Positions 50,331-61,228 of a DNA stretch of 64,000 nucleotides are shown here, one piece after another. The position numbers were made by a program, and so were the translations under genes. Below the pieces are notes generated by a model. That model saw nothing but the letters and a program-made list of their open reading frames with translations. It was not told where the DNA came from and did no database searches. Numbering within the stretch: the stretch's first letter is position 1; each line of letters begins with the position of its first letter. Origin of the DNA: Viscum album (Eukaryota > Streptophyta > Magnoliopsida > Santalales > Viscaceae); NCBI GenBank assembly GCA_963277665.1, contig OY728143.1, forward strand, positions 233,731,591 to 233,795,590, read 5' to 3'.

Positions 50331-51154
50331 GGTCGGCCCGAACCGGGTCAACCCGACCAGGGTCCGACCCGGCCCGGCCGGCGGCGCGGCGGCCTGGCGC
50401 CGCACGGATGCAGCACGCGTGGGGGGCAAAGCCCCCGCTTCATCAAAAGGCGGCGTGGCTTTTAGCCGCGCCTTTGGAAAACCGCCCCCCCCCCCTTCGT
50501 GGGGGGGCCTGCTTTGAAGAGGACCGGGGGGCCGCCTTCCCCCCCTCAAGGAAACCCCCCCCCTCCCCCAATTAAATGGGGGGGGGGGGGGCTTTTGACC
50601 GCTGGCCGGGGGGAATTAATTTCCCCCGGATTTTGACCATCCGGCCGGCCGGTTTTTCTTCAACGGGACCGGTAAACCGGTCCCCTTTTCCGGCTTCCGA
50701 CGCCGGCGGCCCGGCCGCCGGTCTTCTCGTCCCGCCGCGGCCCGGAACTGGCCGCGGTGTTCGTCGTCCGGAGCGGTGCGACGGCACCGCTCCCCTCCGC
50801 CGCGCCTTTGATTCCCTTCAACGCGGCGCGACGGCGTCGCGTTCTTGATGATCCTTCCACGGCGCGGCGCGACGGCGCCGCACAATATAATCGTGCGAAT
50901 ATCCGCGTGGTGCGACGGCACCACGCCATCTTGTTTCAACCGCATGATAAATTATCAAGAACAAAGGAGGGGGTTCGGCCGTGTTCATGCGGTCCGGCCC
51001 CCTCACGTTAAACAATAACACATATTTAAAATCCCCACGTTAGTCATGCTAGAACCACGAACAAGGATAAATAAATAAACAATTAACAACAACCCCTACC
51101 TTGGGTACAAGTTCGAAGATCGTCAACGACCCGCGGAAGACAAAGTCGCGGACA

Positions 51155-52092
51155 ACCCCCCGCACCCCCGTACAGCCCCCCGCACCCCCGGACAGCCCCC
51201 CCGCACACCCGTACAGCCCCCCGCACCCCCGTACAGCCCCCCCCCCCCCCCCCCCCGCACCCCCGTACAGCCCCCCCGACACCCCCGTACAGCCCCCCGC
51301 ATCCCCGGACAGCCCCCCCGCATCCCCGTACAGCCCCCCGCACCCCCGGACAGCCCCCCCGCACACCGGTACAGCCCCCCGCACCCCCGTACAGCCCCCC
51401 CGCACCCCGGAACAACCCCCCCGCACCCCCGTACAACCCCTCGCACCCCCGGACAGCCCCCCCCCCCCCCCCCCCCCCGCACACCCGTACACCCCCCGCA
51501 CCCCCGTACAGCGCCCCCGCACCCCCGGACAGCCCCCCCGCACCCCCGTACAGCCCCCGCACCCCCGTACAGCCCCCCCCCCCCCCCCCCCCCCCCGCAC
51601 CCCCGTACAGCCCCCCCGCACCCCCGAACAGCCCCCCCCCCCCCCCCCCCCGCACCCCCGTACAGCCCCCCGCACCCCCGGACAGCCCCCCGCACACCCG
51701 TACAGCCCCCCGCACCCCCGTACAGCCCCCCCGCACCCCCGGACAGCCCCCCCGCACCCCCGTAACAGCCCCCGCACCCCCGTACAGCCCCCCCCCCCCC
51801 CCCACACCCCCGAACAGCCCCCCCGCACCCCCGTACAGCCCCCCCGCACCCCCGTACAGCCCCCCGCACCCTCGGACAGCCCCCCCGCACACCCGTACCA
51901 CCCCCCGCAACCCCGTACAGCCCCCCCGCACCCCCGTACAGCCCCCCCGCACCCCCGTACAGCCCCCCGCACCCTCGGATAGCCCCCCCGCACACCCGTA
52001 CCACCCCCCCGCAACCCCGTACAGCCCCCCCGCACCCCGGTACAGCCCCCCCGCACCCCCGTACAGCCCCCCGCACCCCGTACAGCACCCCG
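51155..52092. repeat. C-rich minisatellite, right block
   Basis: Same unit as 48,019-48,635, GCACCCCCGTACAGC plus a variable C run, with GTAC/GGAC variation. At 52,085-52,095 it passes without a gap into the satellite (CACCCCGCACGACCGAATG), so the junction is a direct fusion. Confidence 0.92.
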
Positions 52093-55000
52093 CACGACCG
52101 AATGTGTGGTTTTCAGCAGCGCGGCGCGCGCTGAAATGGCGCGTTGGGGGGTCAAAACCACCCGAACGACGTCTGAATGCCACGAAACCGCACGACAACA
52201 GCCGGTGCGTGAATTCTGAAATGGTCGGCCAGACGGCACGTCATTCGGAGGTGCCGTTTGACCGCGGTAGCCGGAAACGCGTTTCCGGCGCCATAGAACA
52301 CCAAAACAGCGTGCGGTGGTCCAATTCGGAGCAAACGTGCTCCGAACGACCTGAAACCGCACAAGAACGATAGGAATATTATTCCTGAGATGCAGGAGGA
52401 GGCGACACGTCCATCGGACGTGCGGTGCGCGCGGCACGACCGAATACGTCGTTTTCAGCAGCTCGGCGCGTGCTGAAATGACGCGTTGGGGGGTCAAAAC
52501 CACCCGAACGACCTTCGAATGCCACGAAACCGCACGACAACATCCGTTGCATGAATTGTGAAATGGTCGGGGCAGACGACACGTCAATCGGACGTACCGT
52601 GTGCCCGCGGTGACCGGGAATGCCGTTCCGGGGTCATAAACGGCAAAACGGCGTGCGGCGGTCCAATTCGGAGCAAACGTGCTCCGAACGACCTGAACCC
52701 GCACGAGAACAATAGGAATATTATTCCTAAGATGCAGGAGGAGGCGTCACGTCCATCGGACGTGCGGTGCGCTCGGCACGACCGAATGTGTCGTTTTCAG
52801 CAGCGCGGCGCGCGCTGAAATAGCGCGTTGGGGGGTCAAAACCACCCGAACGACGTCCGAATGCCACTAAACCGCACGAAAACAGCCGGTGCGTGAATTC
52901 TGAAATGGTCGTCCAGACGGCAGGTCTTTCGGAGGTGCCGTTTGACCGCGGCGGCCGAAAACGCGTTTCCGGCGCCATAAAACACCAAAACGGCGTGCGG
53001 CGGTCCAATTCGGAGAAAACGTGCTCCGAATGACCTGAAACCGCACGAGAACAATAGGAATATTTTTACTGAGATGCAGGAGGAGGCGGCACGTCCATCG
53101 AACGTGCGGTGCGCTCGGCACGACCGAATGTGTCGTTTTCAGCAGCGCGGCGTGCACTGAAATGGCGCGTTGGGGGGTCAAAACCACCCGAACGACGTAC
53201 GAATGCCACAAAACCGCACGACAACAGCCGGTGCGTGAATTCTGAAATGGTCGGTTAGACGGAACGTCATTCGGAGGTGTTGTTTGAGCGCGGCGGCCGG
53301 AAACGCGTTTCCGGCGCCATAGAACACCAAAACGGCGTGTGACGGTCCAATTCGAAGCAAACGTGCTCCGAACGACCTGAAACCGCACGAGAATGATAGG
53401 AATATTTTTCCTAAGATGCAGGAGGAGGCGGCACGTCCATCGGACGTGCGGTACGCTCGGCACGACCGAATGTGTCGTTTTCAGCAGCGCGACGCGCGCT
53501 GAAATGGAGTGTTGGGGGGTCAAAACCACCCGAACGACGTCCGAATGCCACGAAACCGCACGAAAACAGCCGATGCGTGAATTCTGAAATGGTCGGCTAG
53601 ACGGCACGTCATTCGGAGGTTCCGTTTGACCGCGGCGGCCGAAAACGCGTTTCCGGCGCCATAGAACACCAAAACGGCGTGCGGCGGTCCAATTCGGAGC
53701 AAACGTGTTTCGAACGACCTGAAACCGCACGAGAATGATAGGAATATTTTTCTTGAGATGCAGGAGGAGGCGGCACGTCCATCGGATATGCGGTGCGCTC
53801 GGCACGACCGAATGTGTCGTTTTCAGCAGCGCGGCGCACGCTGAAATGGCGCGTTGGGGGGTCAAAACCACCCGAACGACGTCCGAATGCCGCGAAACTG
53901 CACGAAAACAGCCGGTGCGTAAATTATGAAATGGTCGGCCAAACGGCACGTCATTCGGAGGTGCCGTTTGACCGCGGAGGCCGGAAACGCGTTTCCGGCG
54001 CCATAGAACACCAAAACGGCGTGCGGCGGTCCAATTCAGAGCAAACGTGCTCCGAAAAACCTGAAACTGCACAAGAACGATAGGAATATTATTCCTGAGA
54101 TGCAGGAGGAGGTGGAACATCCATCAGAAGTGCGGTGCGCACGGCACGACCAAATGCGTCGTTTTCAGCAGCTCGGCGCGCGCTGAAATGGCGCGTTGGG
54201 GGGTCAAAACCACCCGAACGAGCTCCGAATGCCACGAAATCGCACGACAACATCCGTTGCGTGAATTTTGAAATAGTCGGGCAGACGGCACGTCAATCGG
54301 AGGTGCCGTTTGACCGCGGCGGCCGGAAATGCGTTTCCGGCGCCATAGAACACCAAAACGGCGTGCGACGGTCCAATTCGGAGAAAACGTGCTCCGAACG
54401 ACCTGAAACCGCACTAGAACGATAGGAATATTTTTCCTGATATGCAAGAGGAGGCGGCACGTCCATCGGATGTGCGGTGCGCTCGGCACGACCGAATGTG
54501 TCGTTTTCAGCAGCGCGGCGCGCGCTGAAATGACGCGTTGGGGGGTCAAAACCACCCGAACAACCTCCGAATGCCACGAAACCGCACGACAACAGCCGGT
54601 GCGTGAATTCTGAAATGGTCGGCCAGACGGAACATCATTCGGAGGTGCCGTTTGACCGCGGCGGCCGGAAACGCGTTTCCGGCGCCATAGAACACCAAAA
54701 CGGCGTGCGGCGATCCAATTCAGAACAAACGTGCTCCGAAAAACCTGAAACCGCACGAGAACGATAGGAATATTATTCCTGAGATGCAGGAGGAGACGAC
54801 ACGTCCATCGGACGTGTGGTGCGCGCGTCACGACCCAATGTGTCGTTTTCAGCAGCTCGGCGCGCGCTGAAATGACGCGTTGGGGGGTCAAAACCACCCG
54901 AACGACCTCCGAATGCCACGAAACCGCACGACAACATCCGTTACGTGAATTTTGAAATGGTCGGGCAGGCGGAACGTCAATCGGAGGTGCCGTTTGACCG

Positions 55001-58000
55001 CGGCGGCCGGAAATGCGTTTCCGGCGCCATAGAACACCAAAACGGCGTGCGGCGGTCCAATTCGGAGCAAACGTGCTCCGAACGACCTGAAACCGCACGA
55101 GAACGATAGGAATATTTTTCCTGAGATGCAAGAGGAGGCGGCACGTCCATCGGACGTGCGGTGCGCTCGGAACGACCGAATGTGTCGTTTTCAGCAGCGA
55201 GGCGCACGCTGAAATGACGCGTTGGGGGGTCAAAACCACCCGAACGACGTCCGAATGCCACGAAACCGCACGAAAACAGCCGTTGCGTGAATTCTGAAAT
55301 GGTCGGCTAGACGGCATGTCATTCGGAGGTGCCGTTTGACCGCGGCGGCCAGAAACACATTTCTGGCACCATAGAACACCAAAACGGCGTGCGACGGTCC
55401 AATTCAGAGCAAGCGTGCTCCGAAAAACCTGAAACCGCACGAGAACGATATGAATATTATTCCTGAGATGCAGGAGGAGGCGGCACATCCATCGGACGTC
55501 TGGTGCGCGCGGCACGACCGAATGCGTCGTTTTCAGCAGCTCGGCGCGCGCTGAAATGGCGCGTTGGGGGGTCAAAACCACCCGAACGACCTCCGAATGC
55601 CACGAAACCGCACGACAACATCCGTTGAGTGAATTTTGAAATGGTCGGGCAGACAGCACGTCAATCGGAGGTGCCGTTTGACCGCGGCGGCCGGAAACGC
55701 GTTTCCGGAGCCACAAAACACCAAAACGGCGTCCGGCGGTCGAATTCGGAGCAAACGTGCTACGAACGACCTGAAACCGCACGAGAACGATAGGAATATT
55801 ATTCCTGAGATGCAGGAGGAGGCGGCACGTCCATCGGACGTGCGGTGCGCGCGGCACGACTGAATACCTCGTTTTCAGCAGCTCAGCGCGCGCTGAAATG
55901 GCGCGTTGGGGGGTCAAAACCACCCGAACGACCTCCGAATGACACAAAACCGCCCGAAAACATCCGTTGCGTGAATTGTGAAATGGTCGGGCAGACGACA
56001 CGTCATTCGGAGGTGCCGTTTGACCGCGGCGGCTGGAAACGCGTTTCTGGCGCTATAGAACACCAAAACGGCGTGCGGCGGTCCAATTCAGTGCAAACGT
56101 GCTCCGAAAAACCTGAAACCGCACGAGAACGATATGAATATTATTCCTGAGATGCAGGAGGAGGCGGCACGTCCATCGGACGTGCGGTGCGCGCGGAACG
56201 ACCGAATGCGTCGTTTTCAGCAGCTCGGCGCGCGCTGAAATGGCGCGTTGGGGGGTCAAAACCACCCGAACGACCTCCGAATGCCACGAAACCGCACGAC
56301 AACAGCCGGTGCGTGAATTCTGAAACGGTCGGTCAGACGGCACGTCATTCGGAGGTTCCGTTTGACCGCGGCGGCTGGAAACGCGTTTCCGGTGCCATAG
56401 AACACCAAAACGGCGTGCGGCGGTCCAATTCGGAGCAAACGTGCTCCGAACGACCTGAAACCGCACGAGAATGATAGGAATATATTTCTTGAGATGCAGG
56501 AGGAGGTGGCACATCTATCGGACGTGCGGTGCGCTGGGCACGACCGAAGGCGTCATTTTCAGCAGCGCGGCGCGCGCTGAAATGACGCGTTGGGGGGTCA
56601 AAACCACCCGAACGACCTCCGAACGACCTCCGAATGCCACGAAACCACACGACAACATCCGGTGCGTGAATTCTGAAATGGTCGGCCATACGGCACGTCA
56701 TTCGGAGGTGCCGTTTGACCGTGGCGGTCGGAAACACATTTCCGGAGCCATAAAACACCAAAACGGCGTGCGGCGGTCCAATTCGGAGAAAACGTGCTTT
56801 AAACGACCTAAAACCGCACGAGAACAATAGGAATATTATTCCTGAGATGTAGGAGGAGGTGGAACATCCATCGGACGTGCGGTGCGCTCGGCACGACCGA
56901 ATGTGTCGTTTTCAGCAGCGCGACGCGCGCTGAAATGGCGCGTTGGGGGGTCAAAACCACCCGAACGACCTCCGAATGCCACGAAACTGCACGACAACAT
57001 CCATTGCGTGAATTGTGAAATGTTCGGGTAGACAGAACGTCAATCAGAGGTTCCGTTTGACCGCGGCGGCTGGAAACGCGTTTCCGGCCCCATAGAACAC
57101 CAAAACGGCGTGCGGCGGTCTAATTAGGAGCAAACGTGCTCCGAACGACCTGAAACTGCACGAGAATGATAATAATATTTTTTTTGAGATTCAGGAGGAG
57201 GCGGCACATCCATCGGACGTGCGGTGCGCTCGGCACGACCGAATGTGTCGTTTTCAGCAGCGCGGCGCGCGCTGAAATGGCGCGTTGGGGTGTCAAAACC
57301 ACCCGAACGACGTCCGAATGCCACAAAACCGCATGAAAACAGTCGGTGCGTGAATTCTGAAATGGTCGGCCAGACGGAACGTCATTCGGAGGTGCCGTTT
57401 GACCGCGGCGGCCGGAAACGCGTTTTTGGCGTCATAGAACACCAAAACGGCGTGCGGCGGTCCAATTCAGAGCAAACGTGCTCCGAAAAACCTGAAACCG
57501 CACGAGAACGATAGGAATATTATTCCTGAGATGCAGGAGGAGGCGGCACGTCCATCGGACGTGCGGTGCGCGCGGCACGACCGAATGCGTCGTTTTCAGC
57601 AACTCGGCGCGCGCTGAAATGGCGCGTTGGGGGGTCAAAACCACCCGAACGACCTCCGAATGCCACGAAACCGCACGACAACATCTTTTGTGTGAATTTT
57701 GAAATGTTCGGGCAGACGACACATCAATCGGAGGTGCCGTTTGACCGCGGCGGCCGGAAACGCGTTTCCGGAGCCATAAAACACCAAAACGGCGTGCGGC
57801 GGTCCAATTCGGAGAAAACGTGCTCTGAACGACCTGAAACCGCACAAGAACGATAGGAATATTTTTTCTGAGATGCAAGAGGAGGCGGCACGTCCATCGG
57901 ACGTGCGGTGCGTTCGGCACGACCGAATGTGTCGTTTTCAGCAGCGTGGCGCGCGCTGAAACGGCGCGTTGGGGGGTCAAAACCACCTGAACGACGTCCG

Positions 58001-59440
58001 AATGCCACGAAACCGCACGACAACATCCGGTGCGTGAATTCTGAAATGTTCGGCTAGATGGTACATCATTCAGAGGTGCCGTTTGACTGCGGCGGCCGGA
58101 AACGCGTTTCTGGCGCCATAGAACACCAAAACGGCGTGCGGCGGTCCAATTCAGAGCAAACGTGCTCCGAAAAACCTGAAACCGCACGAGAACGATAAGA
58201 ATATTATTCCTGAGATGTAGGAGGAGGCGGCACGTCTATCGGACGTGCGGTGCGCGCGGCACGACCGAATGCGTCGTTTTCAGCAGCTCGGCGCGCGCTG
58301 AAATGGCGCGTTGGGGGGTCAAAACCACCCGAACGACCTCCGAATGCCACGAAACCGCACGACAACATCCGTTGCGTGAATTTTGAAATGGTCGGGCAGA
58401 CAACACATCAATCGGAGGTGCCGTTTGACCGCGGCGGCCGGAAACGCGTTTCCGGAGCCATAAAACACCAAAATGGCGTGCGGCGGTCCAATTCGGAGTA
58501 AACGTGATCCGAACGACCTGAAACCGCACGAGAATGATAGAAATATTTTTTCTGAGATGCAGGAGGAGGCGGAACGTCCATCGCACGTGCGGTGCGCTCG
58601 ACACGACCGAATGTGTCGTTTTCAGCAGCGCGCCGCGCACTGAAATGGCGCGTTGGGGGGTCAAAACCACCCGAACGACGTCCGAATGCCACGAAACCGC
58701 ATGAAAACAGCCGGTGCGTGAATTCTGAAATGTTCGGCTAGACGGAACATCATTCGGAGGTGTCGTTTGACCGCGGCGGCCGGAAACGCGTTTCTGGCGC
58801 CATAGAACACCAAAACGGCGTGCGATGGTCCAATTCAGAGAAAACGTGCTCCGAAAAACCTGAAACCGCACGAGAATGATAGGAATATTATTCCTGAGAT
58901 GCAGGAGGAGGCGGCACGTCCATCGGACGTTCGGTGCACGCGGAACGACCGAATGCGTCGTTTTCAGCAGCTCGGCGGGCGCTGAAATGGCGCGTTGGGG
59001 AGTCAAAACCACCCGAACGACCTCCGAATGCCACGAAACCGCACGAAAATATCCGTTGCGTGAATTTTGAAATGGTCGGGCAGACAACACATCAATCGGA
59101 GGTGCCTTTTGACCGCGGCGGCCGGAAACGCGTTTCCGGAGCCATAAAACACCAAAACGGCGTGCGGCGGTCGAATTCGGAGCAAACGTGCTCCGAACGA
59201 CCTGAAACCACACGAGAATGATAGGAATGTTATTCCTGAGATGCAGGAGGAGGCGGCACATCCATCGGACGTGCGGTGCGCGCGGCACGACCGAATACGT
59301 CGTTTTCAGCAGCTCGGCGCGCGCTGAAATGACGCGTTGGGGGGTCAAAACCACCCGAACGACCTCCGAATGCCACGAAATCGCACGAAAACATCCGTTG
59401 TGTGAATTGTGAAATGGTCGGGCAGACGGCACGTCAATCG
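52093..59440 (+). repeat. 342-bp satellite array, 22 monomers
   Basis: The landmark GCGTTGGG recurs at 52,141, 52,483, 52,825, 53,167, 53,509 (variant), 53,851 and so on to 59,334. Every step is exactly 342 bases except one of 353 (56,587 to 56,940), caused by an 11-bp duplication near 56,621. Each monomer contains two related half-units (about 173 and 169 bp). Both halves open with CACGTC(A/C)ATCGGA and close with CGAACGACCT plus GAAACCGCACGA. Two monomer types, A and B, alternate over parts of the array. Each monomer carries inverted repeats such as GGAAACGCGTTTCC and GGAATATTATTCC. Because 342 is a multiple of three, long spurious ORFs run through it. Confidence 0.96.
56610..56640. repeat. 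11-bp duplication within one satellite monomer
   Basis: CGAACGACCTC occurs twice in a row, the only indel that breaks the 342-bp register across 22 monomers. Confidence 0.85.
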
Positions 59441-60690
59441 GACGTGCCGTGTGCCTGCGGTGACCGGGAACGCCGTTCCGGTGTCATAAACGGCAAAAAC
59501 GGGCGTCTGACGGTCAAAGTCATAGCGGACCACCTCGTAATGACTTTAAATCACAGGGAAACAATCTAATTATTATTCGTGACGTGTACGCGCAGATGGA
59601 ACGTCAATCGGACGTGCGGTCTGCGCGGTAGGGCTCATTATGCGCAGTGTTGCGCGCGCTTGATAAACGCGCGTGGGGGGGGTCCAAACGGGCCGAACGA
59701 GGTCCGAATGTCCTGAAATCAGACGACATAAAAGGGTGAGTTAATTGTGACGTGGTCGAGCAGACGACACATAAATCGGCCGCACCGTGTGCCCGTGGTG
59801 ACCGGGAACGCCGTTCCGGTGTCATAAACGGCCAAAACGGGCGTCTGACGGTCAAAGTCATAGCGGAAGACATCGGATTGACCTGAAATCACAGGGAAAC
59901 AATCTAATTATTATTCGTGACGTGTACGCGCAGACGACACATCAATCGGACGTGCGGTCTGCGCGGTAGGGCTCATTATGCGTTCTTTAAGTGTTGCGCG
60001 CGCTTCATAAACGCGCGTGAGGGGGTCCAAACGGGCCGAACGAGGTGAGAATGGCCTGAAATCAGACAAAATAAAAGGGTGAGTGAATTGTGACGTGTTC
60101 GAGCAGACGGCACGTCAATCGGACGTGCCGTGTGCCCGCGGTGACCGGGAACGCCGTTCCGGTGTCATAAACGGCCAAAACGGGCGTCTGACGGTCAAAG
60201 TCATAGCGGCCCACATCGGAATGATCTGAAATCATAGGTAAACAATATAATTATTATTCGTGACGTGTACGCGCAGACGGCACATCAATCGGACGTGCGG
60301 TCTGCACGGTAGGGCTCATTATACGTTCTTTAAGTGTTGTGCGCGCTTGATAAACGCGCGTGGGGGGGTCCAAACGGTCCAAACGAGGTCCGAATGACCT
60401 GAAATCAGACAACATCAAAGGGTGAGTAAAGTTTGACGTGGTCGAGCAGACGGCACGTCAATCGGCCGCACTGTGTGCCCGCGGTGACCGGGAACGCCGT
60501 TCCGGTGTCATAAACGGCCAACACGGGCATCTCACGCTCAAAATCATAGCGGACCACATCATATTGACCTGAAATCACAGGGAAACAATCTAATTATTAT
60601 TCGTGACGTGTACGCGCAGACGGCACGCCAATCGGACGTGCGGTCTGCGCGGTAGGGCTCATTCTGCGTTCTTTAAGTGTTGCACGCGCT
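59441..60690 (+). repeat. Diverged satellite subfamily, about 3.5 copies
   Basis: TGACCGGGAA recurs at 59,461, 59,799, 60,142 and 60,485 (steps of 338, 343 and 343). The layout matches the 342-bp satellite: two half-units each opening CACGTCAATCGGACGTG or a variant. The internal palindrome is GGAACGCCGTTCC and extra blocks include GTAGGGCTCATTATGCG. The last copy breaks off near 60,690. Confidence 0.9.
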
Positions 60691-60992
60691 TAATTGTTTT
60701 CCATTTTTTATGATTGTTACCTTGTTTTATGTCTGCTTTTCCACGATGAAGAAAAAAACACAATTTGTACATTTTATTTAAAAAATGAAAAATATTTTAT
60801 TTAATATTATATATATAAATATTTTCATTAATATATATATATATATATATTATTTAATAAATAAATATACATATTTTATTTAATATTATATATATCAATA
60901 TTTTCATTATTATATATATATATATATTTGATTTAATATATATATATATATATTTATTTATTATGGTATGAATTTAAATTTTTTTTTCAAGT
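60691..60992. repeat. AT-rich spacer with TA runs and an internal duplication
   Basis: An abrupt switch from GC-rich satellite to nearly pure AT. ATTTTATTTAATATTATATA followed by ATATTTTCATTA and a TA run occurs twice (from about 60,788 and 60,872), so the spacer contains an imperfect tandem duplication of about 85 bp. Confidence 0.8.
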
Positions 60993-61207
60993 TTAGCGAC
61001 CGCCTCTGGCGGTCGCTTTAGCCTGCCGTCCGGGCAGTATTAGCGACCGCCAATGGTGGTCGCTAATGGTGCCCGCGAGTCAGCCTACAGTGACCGCTAG
61101 GCGGTCGCTTAAGGCGGCATTTTGGCCACCTATAGCGACCGCCATTGGCGGTCGCTAAAGCCCTACAGCGACGGAGCAGAAGCGACCGCCAATGGCGGTC
61201 GCTAATG
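60993..61207. repeat. Right subterminal palindromes of CACTA element, five copies
   Basis: Five hairpin-forming repeats of TAGCGACCGCC and GGCGGTCGCTA with a short centre, at about 60,994-61,018, 61,041-61,065, 61,089-61,111, 61,133-61,157 and 61,181-61,205. Spacing is 44-48 bases from start to start. The third is the most diverged (TGACCGCTAGGCGGTCGC). They are the likely TNPA target sites at this end. Confidence 0.93.
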
Positions 61208-61212
61208 GCCTT

Positions 61213-61225
61213 TTTTTTAGTAGTG
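61213..61225 (-). repeat. Right terminal inverted repeat of CACTA element
   Basis: Ends TTTTAGTAGTG, the inverse of CACTACTA at the left end. Confidence 0.92.
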
Positions 61226-61228
61226 TAT
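61226..61228. repeat. 3-bp target-site duplication of CACTA element (right)
   Basis: TAT, matching 41,411-41,413. Confidence 0.92.

Larger units (their letters stand above)
48636..51154 (+). mobile_element. LTR-like insertion (possible solo LTR) inside the minisatellite
   Basis: The minisatellite stops at 48,635 and resumes at 51,155. The inserted 2,519 bp begins TGTCACGACCC and ends GTCGCGGACA, an inverted TG...CA pair typical of an LTR. It contains GGTGAGTATAAGCTACTCAGTA near 49,127, a style of sequence seen in plant gypsy LTRs, and no gag or pol domain. I see no clear target duplication: the left flank is CGTAC and the right flank ACCCC. Array recombination could have removed it. The ORFs within it are not convincing as genes. 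A degraded full element or unrelated insertion is possible. Confidence 0.6.
41414..61225 (+). mobile_element. CACTA (En/Spm-like) DNA transposon, 19.8 kb
   Basis: It begins CACTACTAGAAAA and ends TTTTTTTTAGTAGTG, the inverted complement, and is flanked by the 3-bp duplication typical of the superfamily. Subterminal palindromic repeats lie at both ends. It carries a TNPD transposase gene and a TNPA-like gene in the usual order, then long GC-rich tandem arrays and an LTR-like insertion. About 11 kb of the element is tandem repeat or secondary insertion, which is unusual. Both genes carry inactivating lesions, so the copy is probably not autonomous now. Confidence 0.96.

Noticed and set aside
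50262..51021. Cluster of overlapping ORFs in GC-rich DNA near the end of the LTR-like insertion
   Set aside because: Open on both strands in several frames; arginine/proline-rich by composition only.
52867..59432. Long ORFs of 250-625 codons on the minus strand, and repeated 96-codon ORFs on the plus strand, inside the 342-bp array
   Set aside because: The unit length is a multiple of three and the sequence is poor in stop triplets, so frames stay open in several registers on both strands at once. No start, splice or domain signal supports a protein.
52093..60690. CRISPR-like or integron-like array
   Set aside because: Repeats are contiguous without unique spacers and the context is a plant nuclear transposon; it is a tandem satellite.
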